This document shows, one piece after another, positions 1 through 7,769 of a stretch of 16,482 nucleotides of DNA. The notes under the pieces were generated by a model. It ran no database searches. It had not been told where the DNA came from and worked only from the letters and a program-made list of their open reading frames with translations. How positions within the stretch are numbered: the stretch's first letter is position 1; every line of letters begins with the position of its first letter. Position numbers and translations under genes: made by a program. Source of the DNA: Auxenochlorella pyrenoidosa (Eukaryota > Chlorophyta > Trebouxiophyceae > Chlorellales > Chlorellaceae). The stretch lies in assembly GCA_001430745.1 (NCBI GenBank), contig KQ482046.1, positions 1 to 16,482 of the forward strand, given 5' to 3'.

Positions 1-689
1 TTTTTTTAGAAAGTTTTTATGATTTTATTTTACCATGGCAAAAAATTCTTTTAGTTTCTAGTATCTGTTCTATGATTCTAGGATCTGTAGCTGCTCTTTC
101 ACAAACTCGAATTAAGAGACTTTTAGCTTACAGTTCTATTGGACATGTGGGGTATCTTTTAGCTGGATTTGCTTGTGGGACAATAGAAGGAATTCAAGCA
201 TTGCTGATCTATCTCTTTGTATACATTTTCATGAACATTAATATGTTTGCCTTTATTTTATGTGGTATGCGTAGAGAAAATATGCAAACAGTACCACGAA
301 TGAAATACATTACAGATTTAGCGTATCTAGCTAAAACTCAACCAGTCCTTGCTTTAACATTCACAATTACGATGTTTTCTATGGCAGGAATTCCACCTTT
401 AGCTGGGTTTTATAGTAAAGCTTATTTATTTTTTGCTGCAATGAGTTCTAATCTTTATGTTTTAGCAGTCATTGGTGTACTTTGCAGTGTTTGTAGTTGT
501 TTTTATTACATACGCTTAGTAAAAATTATGTATTTTGAAGGGCCTAAAAATTGGTGTAGCTTTTCCCGCATACCTGTAGAAAATGCTCTTACCCTAGCAA
601 TTACATTATTTTTCATTATGTTTTTTATGTTTTACCCTACACCGCTTCATTTAATTACACATAAAATTGCTTTAGCACTTTGTATATAA
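1..689 (+). CDS. nad2: NADH dehydrogenase subunit 2, C-terminal part (5' end outside window)
   Basis: Membrane subunit of respiratory complex I in the mitochondrial inner membrane, one of the three antiporter-like proton-pumping subunits. The open frame runs from base 3 without a stop to TAA at 687-689, about 228 residues. This is a little under half of a typical algal Nad2, so the gene begins before the window. Seen in the translation: LPWQKILL near the start, then SMILGSVAALSQTRIKRLLA followed by YSSIGHVGYLL, the conserved antiporter-family segment around TM8. Further on are TITMFSMAGIPPLAGFYSK and several hydrophobic helices to the end. An internal ATG at 72 lies inside conserved sequence and is not the start. 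It is the first gene of the plus-strand block; rps10 follows after 273 bases. Identity is firm; only the missing 5' part is unknown. Confidence 0.95.
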   Translation, partial: FLESFYDFILPWQKILLVSSICSMILGSVAALSQTRIKRLLAYSSIGHVGYLLAGFACGTIEGIQALLIYLFVYIFMNINMFAFILCGMRRENMQTVPRMKYITDLAYLAKTQPVLALTFTITMFSMAGIPPLAGFYSKAYLFFAAMSSNLYVLAVIGVLCSVCSCFYYIRLVKIMYFEGPKNWCSFSRIPVENALTLAITLFFIMFFMFYPTPLHLITHKIALALCI

Positions 690-767
690 TAAATCTGTCT
701 CTGATTTGCTGTTTTTCGAACGAGAATTTACACCTAGACTTTCTCCTACGTCCTTTTTCATTTAGAA

Positions 768-885
768 ATTCCCTTTTCGTAAACGAATTCCTTTTTCGTT
801 AACGAAAAAGGACCGGCCGACCGATCGATCTTTCCCATCTTTGTGCACAAAGATGGGAAAGTCCTTTCTTTGAAGAAGAAAGGAA
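768..885. repeat. Composite palindrome cluster (families A, C, B in tandem)
   Basis: Three perfect or near-perfect palindromes lie side by side in the nad2-rps10 spacer. A degenerate family A copy at about 768-790 is followed by a perfect 24-base copy at 789-812 (arm TCCTTTTTCGTT). The 20-base GC-rich linker GACCGGCCGACCGATCGATC occupies 811-830. A perfect 32-base palindrome of family C spans 830-861 (arm CTTTCCCATCTTTGTG, centre TGCA). A family B copy lies at 861-885 (arm CCTTTCTTT, loop GAAG region). Each module recurs elsewhere in the window. Function is unknown; RNA folding or mobility of short palindromes are both possible. Confidence 0.85.
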
Positions 886-962
886 AGACACTTAGTGACA
901 GACTTTTAATGTTTATCTTTTAAAAATGTAATCAAACATCCTACAAAATTAATGAAAATCAT

Positions 963-1289
963 ATGTATAAAATAAGTTTAAAATTAAAATCTTTTGATCT
1001 CACTTCTTTGAAGCAAACTGAAAACTCATTAGTTTCAATTTTGCGTTTTTTGGGCGTCTATCAAATACAACAAAAAATGAGTCCTAAAAACTGTAAAAAA
1101 ATTACAGTTCTACGATCTCCTCACATAGATAAAAAATCTCGAGAACAATATCAAATCCGTAGTCATAAAAGAACATTTACGGCAACTGTTTTGAATAAAA
1201 ACATTGTGTTACTTTTTCTTAAAATGTTAAAAAATTGTCACTTTATTGGCACAGAGCTTGAAATTTCAATGGAATATTTAACGTTTTAA
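963..1289 (+). CDS. rps10: Mitochondrial ribosomal protein S10
   Basis: Component of the head of the mitochondrial small ribosomal subunit. The ORF has 108 residues, close to the usual length of about 100-110 for organelle S10. The diagnostic core is present: KISLKLKSFDL at the N-terminus (first beta strand), then ITVLRSPHIDKKSREQYQIR around residues 48-67 followed by SHKRTF, which is the S10 signature loop. The C-terminal strand ends in GTELEISMEYLTF. The ATG at 963 is the first in frame and places the first beta strand a few residues in, so the start is well supported. It lies 273 bases after nad2 and is separated from rps3 by about 1.1 kb of repeat-rich spacer, so the ancestral S10-operon linkage is loosened. 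No introns or unusual codons are needed. Confidence 0.95.
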   Translation: MYKISLKLKSFDLTSLKQTENSLVSILRFLGVYQIQQKMSPKNCKKITVLRSPHIDKKSREQYQIRSHKRTFTATVLNKNIVLLFLKMLKNCHFIGTELEISMEYLTF

Positions 1290-1383
1290 ATAATTTAGGC
1301 AAATCAGTGCCGGTCCGATTTTTTTTTTCAAAAAAGGGACTGGGTTTTCTTGAATTCTCCAATCTTCCACATTTTTGTTTCAT

Positions 1384-1408
1384 TCCCATTTTTGGTTCAA
1401 AAATGGGA
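1384..1408. repeat. Family C palindrome
   Basis: An inverted repeat with arms TCCCATTTTTG and CAAAAATGGGA around a short centre (GTT). The same arms recur at 830-861 (shortened), 4893-4918, 12761-12786, 12819-12844 and 13747-13771. It lies in the rps10-rps3 spacer. Confidence 0.8.
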
Positions 1409-1766
1409 CTCAATGGGCCCGGTTTCTTGTGTTTAGAAAAAAAAACCTGGGTTTCTTAGGTTTCTCCTGTTTTTTTTTAACATTGGACATAAACTTTTAG
1501 GTAATTTTCGGGACCTTTCAAAAGAATTGGGTTAATTTATTTTTCTTAGCGGGGTTAGCTTTTAAAATTCCACATTTTCCAAGTGGAGAAATATCTCAGT
1601 TTTAAAATGACTCTATTTGTTTGGCAGAAAAAACGTAAAGTTTGTTTTGTCTTGACAAAAATTCTTAAAAATGAAGAATCTCGAGGAATAGACTTCAAAA
1701 AATGTGCTTAAAAATATTCGCAAAATTTTTCTAAATCTGCTGTTTCTTATATAGAGGAATTCTAAG

Positions 1767-1793
1767 CCTTTCCTTTCTTTGAAGAAGAAAGCA
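1767..1793. repeat. Family B hairpin
   Basis: CCTTTCCTTTCTTT is followed by GAAG and the opposing arm AAGAAAG. The second arm ends in GCA instead of GGA, so the outermost pairs are lost. It matches the copy at 861-885 in loop and orientation. Confidence 0.7.
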
Positions 1794-2367
1794 TATTCCC
1801 ATTTTTGTGGGCGTTCCTATTTAGTCCTCGTTTTGTTTCAAAAAGGGGAATCAAACAAAAATGGAAAAAGAATTTACAACGTCAAAATTTTCTTTACTTG
1901 CCGTTTCACAAACGAAAAGGGATAAAACTCTAAAAAAGAAACTACGTTTTCTATTGGCTCCTTGTTTCTGACAGCAAAATTTCTCCAAATAAAACTTAAA
2001 AAAACATCTGGAAAAAAGGTTTTTAAGAAAAAAGTATGTTTAAATGAGAGGCATCTTATTTATTGGCAACGACGTCCTGTTTTTTCCTGAAGGAAATTCA
2101 AAAAAAGTAATATACATGAAAAGTCTGTTACTTATTTGCCAAAAATTTTTCAAATTTTTGACACTGAATATTTTGTATTGTTCTCCATTTACTAGAGAAA
2201 ATGGAACTTTCACAAATTTCAAAGATATTCAAATGTACAGCATGGTGTGATGTTGTTTCTCATTTCTCAAAAAACGAAAACTAGTTTTCTATGTTCTGAG
2301 AGAAACCTAGTGTTGGGATAAAATAAAAAAACAATTTTCTCACCAAATTTTTAAAATTAGTAAAAAA

Positions 2368-3597
2368 ATGGGTCAAAAAATAAATCCACTCTCTTTACGA
2401 TTGCAATATACGAACCGAAATTTCGATAATTGTTGGTATAGTAATTATTTTTATAAGAATTTAATAAATAGAGATATTGTTTTACAACATTATTTGAATA
2501 ATTTTTTAAAATTAATGAAACTTCCAACAGGTCGTTATTCAATTCAACATTTACAAAAAAAAACGCAAATTTTAAATTTCTTCTGTTATTCAAAATCTAC
2601 GAGACAATGGAGGTCTCAATTATTTGGGTTGACTCCAAACAAAAAATTTTTAAAAAAAACTCGATATTTTTTTAAAAATAAAACGCAATTTAGAAGAAAA
2701 ACAAAAAAACACACAAAATTTCATTCTTTTTATAATGCAATAAATCAACTTGCAGTCTATAAACTCCAAAAAAAGATTACAAGTTTTCAAAATTTCCGAT
2801 TATGGGCTGCCCTAGAAAAAACAGCCTGTTTTCCTTTTTTTTCTTTGTCAACGAAAGCGAATCACAGAATGACTGAGAATTTTGTAAATTTATCGACTTA
2901 TTTCTTACCAAACTCTCGTCGTTTTGAAAAAGACTTCTCTAAACCCCTTGTGTTGTTTCAAAAAGCTCATCAATCAAATATAAAAAAGAAAAAAGTTCAA
3001 CAAAAGCAATTAGACTCTGTAGATTTTAACGAGCATTCTTGTTTTTTTAAAGTGAATCATAATTCAAGTAGAGTTTTTTTGCAAAATTTATTTGTTTATA
3101 AAATCTTAAAATCTCATTTAAAACAAAAAAAACACTGTTACAACAATTATTCACTAGATCGTAGCGCTTCCATTAATCATAAGCTAACTTTTAATACACT
3201 TGAATCCAAATACAGAAATTATTTAGAATCTTCATTATCATCTTTATATGATGTTGAACTCGATTTAATTCCCTTTAGAGTAAAAAATGATTGGCAACAT
3301 GCCAATTATTTAGCTGATGAAATAGTTTATTTTTTGGAAAGACGTATACCATTTCGTAGATTAAAAAATAAAATTTTAAAACAATTATCCAAAATTTCGA
3401 CAATTAGAGGTGTTCGTATTACATGTTCTGGTCGAGTAGGGGGCAAATCCAAAAAAGCTCAGCGTGCTAAGACAGAATGTATCAAATATGGGCAAACGTC
3501 TTTACAAGTGTTTTCGTCTAAAATTGATTTTTCTATGAAAACAGCTTTTACAAGTTTTGGCTCTGTTGGTGTTAAAGTTTGGATTTGCTATTATTAA
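2368..3597 (+). CDS. rps3: Mitochondrial ribosomal protein S3 with long internal insertion
   Basis: Small-subunit ribosomal protein at the mRNA entry side. It has 409 residues, against about 210-230 for bacterial S3. The N-terminal part (residues 1-75) begins MGQKINPLSLRLQYTNRNFD and continues with WYSNYFY, the classic organelle S3 start, so the ATG at 2368 is secure. The C-terminal domain (about 296-409) carries IRGVRITCSGRVGGKSKKAQ (346-365) and ends with GSVGVKVWI (398-406), matching the conserved S3 C-domain. Between them lies about 220 residues of low-complexity, lysine-, asparagine- and serine-rich sequence (76-295) replacing most of the middle region, as is common in algal and plant mitochondrial Rps3. 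The frame is unbroken through the insertion and contains none of the spacer palindromes, which argues that it is translated. rpl16 follows downstream, preserving the ancestral rps3-rpl16 order. Confidence 0.95.
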   Translation: MGQKINPLSLRLQYTNRNFDNCWYSNYFYKNLINRDIVLQHYLNNFLKLMKLPTGRYSIQHLQKKTQILNFFCYSKSTRQWRSQLFGLTPNKKFLKKTRYFFKNKTQFRRKTKKHTKFHSFYNAINQLAVYKLQKKITSFQNFRLWAALEKTACFPFFSLSTKANHRMTENFVNLSTYFLPNSRRFEKDFSKPLVLFQKAHQSNIKKKKVQQKQLDSVDFNEHSCFFKVNHNSSRVFLQNLFVYKILKSHLKQKKHCYNNYSLDRSASINHKLTFNTLESKYRNYLESSLSSLYDVELDLIPFRVKNDWQHANYLADEIVYFLERRIPFRRLKNKILKQLSKISTIRGVRITCSGRVGGKSKKAQRAKTECIKYGQTSLQVFSSKIDFSMKTAFTSFGSVGVKVWICYY

Positions 3598-3684
3598 AAG
3601 AATTAGAAGTAAAAAATCTTTTCATCTTCAATTGATCCTAATTATTTATAGAATTGAGAAAAAAAGAGGAGTTCAATGAGATGT

Positions 3685-3710
3685 CTTTCCTTTTTTTTAA
3701 GAAAGGAAAG
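3685..3710. repeat. Family B-like hairpin after rps3
   Basis: Arms CTTTCCTTT and AAAGGAAAG flank a T-rich loop about 90 bases past the rps3 stop. It could mark the rps3 transcript 3' end, but only the pairing is seen. Confidence 0.6.
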
Positions 3711-3758
3711 AAAGTTTCATTTGCTCCCATTTTTGTTTTCTTCCCATTAAGGAAAGGT

Positions 3759-3784
3759 TTCCTTTTCCATTTACGAAAAAGGAC
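3759..3784. repeat. Family A palindrome, variant
   Basis: Left arm TTCCTTTTCCATT and right arm TTACGAAAAAGGA. It is an imperfect copy of the family A unit, with the inner bases of the left arm changed. Confidence 0.65.
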
Positions 3785-3916
3785 GAGTGATAATTAGAAA
3801 ATTGATTTATAACACTAAAAAGACCTTTTCCACTCGTAAATTTGTTGTTGAAACATTTTCAAAGTGTGAATTTGAAAAAACACAAAATTTTCATAATTAC
3901 AAGCCCAGTATGTCGT

Positions 3917-3940
3917 TCCTTTTTCGTTTACGAAAAAGGA
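3917..3940. repeat. Family A palindrome
   Basis: A 24-base inverted repeat with arms TCCTTTTTCG and CGAAAAAGGA around TTTA. It belongs to the same family as 789-812, 5505-5527, 7064-7093 and 9240-9263. Confidence 0.85.
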
Positions 3941-3968
3941 GGTTAAGGAAATTCTTGAATTGTCAATC

Positions 3969-4001
3969 AAACCGGTCTTTGAAAGTCCGAAAGACCGGTT
4001 T
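3969..4001. repeat. 12-bp hairpin upstream of rpl16
   Basis: Perfect arms AAACCGGTCTTT (3969-3980) and AAAGACCGGTTT (3990-4001) with the 9-base loop GAAAGTCCG. It is GC-richer than its surroundings and lies about 105 bases before the rpl16 ATG. It does not belong to families A-C. A role in RNA stability or processing is inference. Confidence 0.75.
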
Positions 4002-4106
4002 CTTTTGTTCTTTGAAAAAAAATATTGGACAAACTTTAAACGTAATATATGTATTTTGACCCGAATTTTTTTAACTAATTATAAATTCTCATCAAAGAAA
4101 TCTACT

Positions 4107-4514
4107 ATGTTACAACCTAAACGTACAAAATTTAGAAAATTTCAAAAAGGACGAGTAAGGGGTATATTATCCAACACTACTCAGTTAGAATTTGGCCAAT
4201 TTGGATTAAAAGCTCTGGAACCCGGAAGAATTCCAGCAAGGACTTTAGAGGCGGTTCGACGAATTATTACCCGAAGATTTAAACGTATGGGTCAAATTTG
4301 GATACGTGTGTTTCCAGATATTCCTGTTTCTTCAAAGCCGGCTGAAGTTCGAATGGGTAAAGGAAAAGGTTCTCCTAGTTTTTGGGTTTGTCGAGTGAAA
4401 AAAGGACAAATTTTATTTGAAATGGATGGCATATCTCATCAATTAGCTAAACAAGCGGCGAAAGGAGCTTACTATAAATTACCAATAAAAACAAAGTTTT
4501 TAGCTCGTGATTAA
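4107..4514 (+). CDS. rpl16: Mitochondrial ribosomal protein L16
   Basis: Large-subunit ribosomal protein near the peptidyl-transferase centre and the A-site tRNA. It has 135 residues, the normal L16 length. It starts [19 protein letters not shown], the canonical L16 N-terminus. [20 protein letters not shown] lies at about residues 41-60, followed by [20 protein letters not shown] with [20 protein letters not shown] downstream; these are the conserved RNA-contacting segments. The frame stays open upstream to about 3960, but that extension contains a hairpin and has no L16 similarity, and the ATG at 4107 gives the family's standard start. It follows rps3 (510 bases of spacer), a relic of the S10 operon. 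Confidence 0.96.
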   Translation: MLQPKRTKFRKFQKGRVRGILSNTTQLEFGQFGLKALEPGRIPARTLEAVRRIITRRFKRMGQIWIRVFPDIPVSSKPAEVRMGKGKGSPSFWVCRVKKGQILFEMDGISHQLAKQAAKGAYYKLPIKTKFLARD

Positions 4515-4866
4515 AAAGTCTCTTTTCCTTAAGATAGTATGTTTTTTCGAAGAGCTAGCTCCTTTTCCAATTAAAAAACTTTGTTATGTTTACAAGGTTT
4601 TGATTTTTCGCTTACGAAAAAAAAAATTTGCGCATTTTTTTTTCCAAGAGAAATTATGATTTTGTAAAAACAGGGGCATTGCCCAGCAAACGTCTGTCCA
4701 ATGTGTTACGGGATCGAGAAACTTTAAATTAGAAATTCAAAGAGAGTTGATGTCTTTTCTTTGTTTCTCAAAAAAAAGACCAACCAACAGGATTCCTTTT
4801 TGAGACGTCCCGGCCCCCTTTTTGGTTTAAAAATGGCAAACAACTGGAAATTCAATAAAACCATTG

Positions 4867-4932
4867 ACTCCCATTTCGCCCATTTTTCTCTCATTCCCAT
4901 TTTTGTTTCATAAATGGGGCGAAATGGGAGTG
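4867..4932. repeat. Large nested hairpin enclosing a family C palindrome
   Basis: The outer arms begin ACTCCCATTTCGCCC (4867-4881) and end GGGCGAAATGGGAGT (4918-4932), a perfect 15-bp outer stem. Inside it, a family C palindrome (4893-4918, arm TCCCATTTTTG) forms its own stem that competes with the outer one. Only the pairing is visible. Confidence 0.75.
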
Positions 4933-4956
4933 AAAAATTTGAATTTTTCAAATTGG

Positions 4957-4979
4957 TCCTTTCTTTGAAAAAGAAAGGA
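4957..4979. repeat. Family B hairpin
   Basis: Arms TCCTTTCTTT and AAAGAAAGGA around GAA. It is a near-perfect 23-base copy in the same orientation as the copies at 861-885 and 9171-9194. Confidence 0.8.
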
Positions 4980-5504
4980 AGAGCTTCCTTTTTTCTAAAC
5001 CAAAAAGCACAGAAAAACATATTTTTTAGAGAGAAAGGACTAGGTTTCTCCTCTCAAATTCCTGACATAGGGACTAGAAATGCTTCTAAAAAAACAAAAA
5101 ATCGAAAAGACTTCCTTTGTTTTTCAAAGAATGCACGTTAAAAATTTGCGGAATTAGACAAAACTTGAGTCGAGTTTTTCACTCTTTAAACAAATTTCAA
5201 TGAGAACGACCCTAGACAAAATTTTAGTGTTAAGGAGTCTTTCTAGAGATTTTATTGAAACGTGTGTTTCTTGAGTTTCTATTTTTTGATAATTAGAAAC
5301 GCTCTTTTTATTGGTTACAAAAAAAAATTTCATTTTTTTTTGTAAAATTAATGGATTTTTAGAAGTTAAGTAATAATTAAAAAATTTGAAAACCAACAAT
5401 TTCTCCAATTATTTTGTAATTAGAGTTGAAAAGAATTTCCAAAATTGAACAAAAAGGTTGCCTTTCTTTTTCAGAGAAAAGACTTCTTTTTTCGTTTACG
5501 AATT

Positions 5505-5543
5505 TCTTTTTCGTTTACGAAAAAGGACCAACCGACAGGATTC
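5505..5543. repeat. Family A palindrome plus GACCAACCGACAGGATTC module
   Basis: A family A palindrome (5505-5527, arms TCTTTTTCG and CGAAAAAGGA) runs directly into an 18-base module at 5526-5543. The module is repeated at 4778-4795 with one difference (A for G). A degenerate half-copy of family A precedes it at about 5488-5503. Confidence 0.75.
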
Positions 5544-5644
5544 ATTGTTGGCATTTGAAACACTTAATTTTCTGATTTTCCAATGAAATGATTGGATGAT
5601 TAGAAAAAAGTTTCTATTCAGAACAATGTAGCTATTGAATTTTT

Positions 5645-5878
5645 ATGACAAGATCTTTATGGAAGGGTCCTTTTTCTGAAGTTATCACAAGAAATCAGAA
5701 AATTTGGTCTAGACGTTCCGTAATTTTACCCTATTTGATTGGAAAACAAATTATGATTCATAATGGAAAAAGTTTTCTAACTCTGAAAATTACTGATGAG
5801 ATGGTAGGCCATAAACTGGGTGAATTTGCTAGTACTCGAAGAAAAGCTTTTCACAAAAAAAAACTAAAAAATAATTAA
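5645..5878 (+). CDS. rps19: Mitochondrial ribosomal protein S19
   Basis: Small-subunit head protein that contacts the decoding-region rRNA and pairs with S13. It has 77 residues, somewhat shorter than bacterial S19 (about 92). The difference is at the C-terminus, which ends in a lysine/asparagine tail. The core is intact: [10 protein letters not shown] at the start, [20 protein letters not shown] at about 20-39, [20 protein letters not shown] at about 40-59, then EFASTRR. This covers the whole conserved S19 fold. The ATG at 5645 gives the standard organelle start. In the ancestral S10 operon rps19 precedes rps3; here it lies after rpl16, so the cluster has been rearranged. Spacing is 1.1 kb to rpl16 and about 275 bases to the next gene. 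Confidence 0.95.
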   Translation: MTRSLWKGPFSEVITRNQKIWSRRSVILPYLIGKQIMIHNGKSFLTLKITDEMVGHKLGEFASTRRKAFHKKKLKNN

Positions 5879-6153
5879 AAAAGCGCCATGGTGCCTTTTG
5901 TAGATTAACATGTTTTTTTCAAAAAAACTTTTATTCTTTCTTATTTACAAAAAAGGGAAAAAAATGAAACATTAACGATACCTTACACAATACCTTAAAT
6001 TTTTTTAAACGAGAACAAAAACACGAAAAAAAAAAATTTGTCCAAAAAATAATATTATTTTTGAAAACTTTTTTTTATTCTTGTTCTCAAGTTTCTTTTC
6101 GAATTTTTAAGTCAAAGAAACACATTAATAGTCTTATTGTCTTACGCTTCAAA

Positions 6154-6699
6154 ATGATAAATAATAAAAAAAAAATAAATAAAATAAAAACACAAAAATT
6201 TTTAAACGAGTTTTCAATAAAATTTCTCTTACAACATAATAATTTCACTGTAAAAGATTGGTTTGATTTAAAAAAAAAAATTCAAGAAATTGGTGAGGAC
6301 TCTGTTGAGATTTTTACAATTAAGAATAGCTTATTAAAAAAAAGTCTCTTTACTCTAAACAATCAAGAAGAATTTCAATTTCTTTGTCAAGGTCCTAATT
6401 TCTTTATTGGGTGCAAAAATAAGAATCATTTCAAACCTCTTTGGAGTTTTATTAATTCTAATCCTAAATTGAATTTTATTAGTTGTTTTTATGAAAACCA
6501 ATTAGTAAATCATTTGGATCTTGAAGTTTTATTAAAAACAGATTTTTCTATTTATTCCAATTTAGTTGATATTCTAAATAAAAAAACAGAACTGTATAAT
6601 CTATTACAACATGAGTTAACACTGTATCCTTTAATGGCTCTTCAGTCCCATTCCATAACTGTTTTAGAACACTTAAAACAGTCAAAAAAAGAGGATTAA
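6154..6699 (+). CDS. rpl10: Probable mitochondrial ribosomal protein L10
   Basis: A 181-residue protein, within the range of mitochondrial L10. L10 anchors the L7/L12 stalk on the large subunit. Support is moderate: residues about 24-43 read FLLQHNNFTVKDWFDLKKKI, which fits the L10 N-terminal pattern of a beta strand (FxFQxNNLT) followed by an amphipathic helix, and TIKNSLLKK at about 55-63 matches the conserved 'VKNxL' segment. A later GPNFFIGCKN fits the following strand. The rest is divergent. The frame is open from about 6061 without an ATG; the first ATG at 6154 puts the QHNN block at the usual distance from the N-terminus, so I chose it. Composition is very AT-rich and lysine/asparagine-heavy, but the frame is free of the spacer palindromes. 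The position between rps19 and the SSU rRNA fits a ribosomal gene cluster. A lineage-specific ORF is the alternative. Confidence 0.65.
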   Translation: MINNKKKINKIKTQKFLNEFSIKFLLQHNNFTVKDWFDLKKKIQEIGEDSVEIFTIKNSLLKKSLFTLNNQEEFQFLCQGPNFFIGCKNKNHFKPLWSFINSNPKLNFISCFYENQLVNHLDLEVLLKTDFSIYSNLVDILNKKTELYNLLQHELTLYPLMALQSHSITVLEHLKQSKKED

Positions 6700-7063
6700 T
6701 TTTTTTTTCAATAAATTTTGAATTTATTTCATTTTTTGTTAACTTGAATAAATAGTTGCGCTAGACTTCTCCTTTTTAAGACTTTCTCTGTCTTTAAGAG
6801 AAGATACTTGAATTTCTAATTCATGGGAGAATTGAATTTTCGTGGAAAAGAATTACTAATGTTCGTGGGAAAAATGTATACAAATTATTTGTCTTTCATA
6901 TAGAGTACATAAGAAAAATTGAGATAGATGGTTTGTTTTTCATGTAGAAGAGAAAATAAAAAACCATCTTTCTTACGAAAAAAAGGTAGGCTCTTTGTAT
7001 ATCATATAGAACAAAAAAAAGAGAAAACATATTGCCTTTCCTTTCTTTGAAAAAAAAAGAAAC

Positions 7064-7093
7064 ACGTCCTTTTTCATTGATGAAAAAGGACGT
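7064..7093. repeat. Family A palindrome with compensatory changes
   Basis: A perfect 14-bp stem with arms ACGTCCTTTTTCAT and ATGAAAAAGGACGT around TG. Compared with other family A copies, the inner pair C-G/C-G region has become CA/TG, with both sides changed so that pairing is kept. Confidence 0.85.
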
Positions 7094-7330
7094 CGGTATT
7101 CTCTCTCAAAGAAAAAAATTGAAACTTTTTTAACGAATTTTTTTCGCCAATTCTCTCTTTGGTTTTTTAATTGTTTCATAATTTCCGCTTCTCAAGTTAC
7201 GAATTCAGGAAGAAAATTTGTCGTCTCGATAGGAAAAAAATCGTGAATTTGTAGTTTGTCATTAAAATTCGCGAAAATTCTCTAAACTTCTTTGATACAA
7301 AATTAAAAAAATTCCTTTTTTATTTTGTAT

Positions 7331-7354
7331 AAAAACAGATTAAACTCTGTTTTT
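7331..7354 (+). other. 9-bp hairpin just upstream of SSU rRNA 5' end
   Basis: Arms AAAAACAGA (7331-7339) and TCTGTTTTT (7346-7354) around TTAAAC, about 45 bases before the predicted SSU 5' end. The right arm followed by T residues resembles a hairpin-T-run, but a processing signal for the rRNA precursor is equally possible. Only the pairing is seen. Confidence 0.45.
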
Positions 7355-7399
7355 TAAAATTCCTAAAAATTTTTCTCGTAAAATAGAAATAAAAGAATA

Positions 7400-7716
7400 A
7401 TTAGTATGAGTTTGATCCTGGCTCAGAATGAACGCTAGCGATAAGCTTAACACATGCAAGTTGAACGCCAATTCTATGATTTTTGGAATTGGAGTAGCGA
7501 ACGGGTGAGTAACGCGTAAGAATCTACCTCGCAAACCAAGCAAAGAATTTTCTGAATCTTGGATAAAGTAACATAAACTAAGAGCTTGTTCAAAATAAAA
7601 ATTATTTTGAGGAAACCTTCTGTTTTTTTGTTAAAAAAAGGACTAGTACGTTGCGAGATGAGCTTGCGTAGGATTAGGTAGTTGGTGGGGTAAAAGCCTA
7701 CCAAGCCAAAGATCCT

Positions 7717-7769
<53 letters not shown>

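Larger units (their letters stand above)
1290..2367. other. Repeat-rich spacer between rps10 and rps3
   Basis: About 1.08 kb without a recognisable gene. It holds a family C palindrome at 1384-1408, a G/C-rich stretch at about 1417-1470, a family B hairpin at 1767-1793, degenerate family C fragments at 1796-1862, and the motif AACATTGGACATAAACTTTT at 1479-1498 that recurs elsewhere. Two opposite-strand open frames overlap at about 2040-2250. Neither resembles a known mitochondrial protein, and they appear to be chance frames. No tRNA cloverleaf was found on either strand by eye. Confidence 0.6.
3598..4106. other. Spacer between rps3 and rpl16 with several hairpins
   Basis: About 510 bases. 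It contains a family B-like hairpin (3685-3710), two family A copies (3759-3784 and 3917-3940), a separate 12-bp stem at 3969-4001, and a CATTGGACA-like motif at 4022-4040. Open frames cross the region but start at GTG or TTG, contain the palindromes in frame and match nothing I recognise, so I do not call a gene here. Confidence 0.6.
4515..5644. other. Long repeat-rich spacer between rpl16 and rps19
   Basis: About 1.1 kb with no recognisable gene on either strand. It includes a GC-richer patch at about 4670-4715 with the inverted motif TGTCCAATG, a repeat block at 4778-4795 (GACCAACCAACAGGATTC) that recurs at 5526-5543 with one mismatch, a large nested hairpin (4867-4932), a family B hairpin (4957-4979) and family A copies at about 4604-4625 (partial) and 5505-5527. 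Short open frames on both strands here begin at non-ATG codons or overlap the palindromes and look like chance. Confidence 0.6.
6700..7399. other. Spacer upstream of the SSU rRNA
   Basis: About 700 bases, very AT-rich. Seen: a loose inverted repeat at about 6770-6808 (CTTCTC with GAGAAG, AAGAC with GTCTT); arms AGATGGTTT (about 6925) and AAACCATCT (about 6960); a degenerate family B hairpin (7036-7060); a family A hairpin (7064-7093); and a 9-bp stem at 7331-7354. No convincing protein gene or tRNA. The rRNA promoter may lie here but I cannot identify one. Confidence 0.55.

Noticed and set aside
2040..2250. Opposite-strand open frames overlapping each other in the rps10-rps3 spacer
   Set aside because: Short, mutually overlapping, in repeat-rich sequence, and without recognisable motifs.
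3787..4059. 90-codon plus-strand open frame between rps3 and rpl16
   Set aside because: Starts at GTG, contains a family A palindrome and the 3969-4001 hairpin in frame, overlaps the open extension of rpl16, and resembles no mitochondrial protein I know.
4724..5141. Open frames on both strands in the rpl16-rps19 spacer
   Set aside because: They are read through palindromes and low-complexity sequence on both strands, which is expected by chance from inverted repeats.
5154..5408. 84-codon minus-strand open frame before rps19
   Set aside because: TTG start, on the strand opposite to its neighbours, no recognisable similarity. A lineage-specific ORF cannot be excluded.
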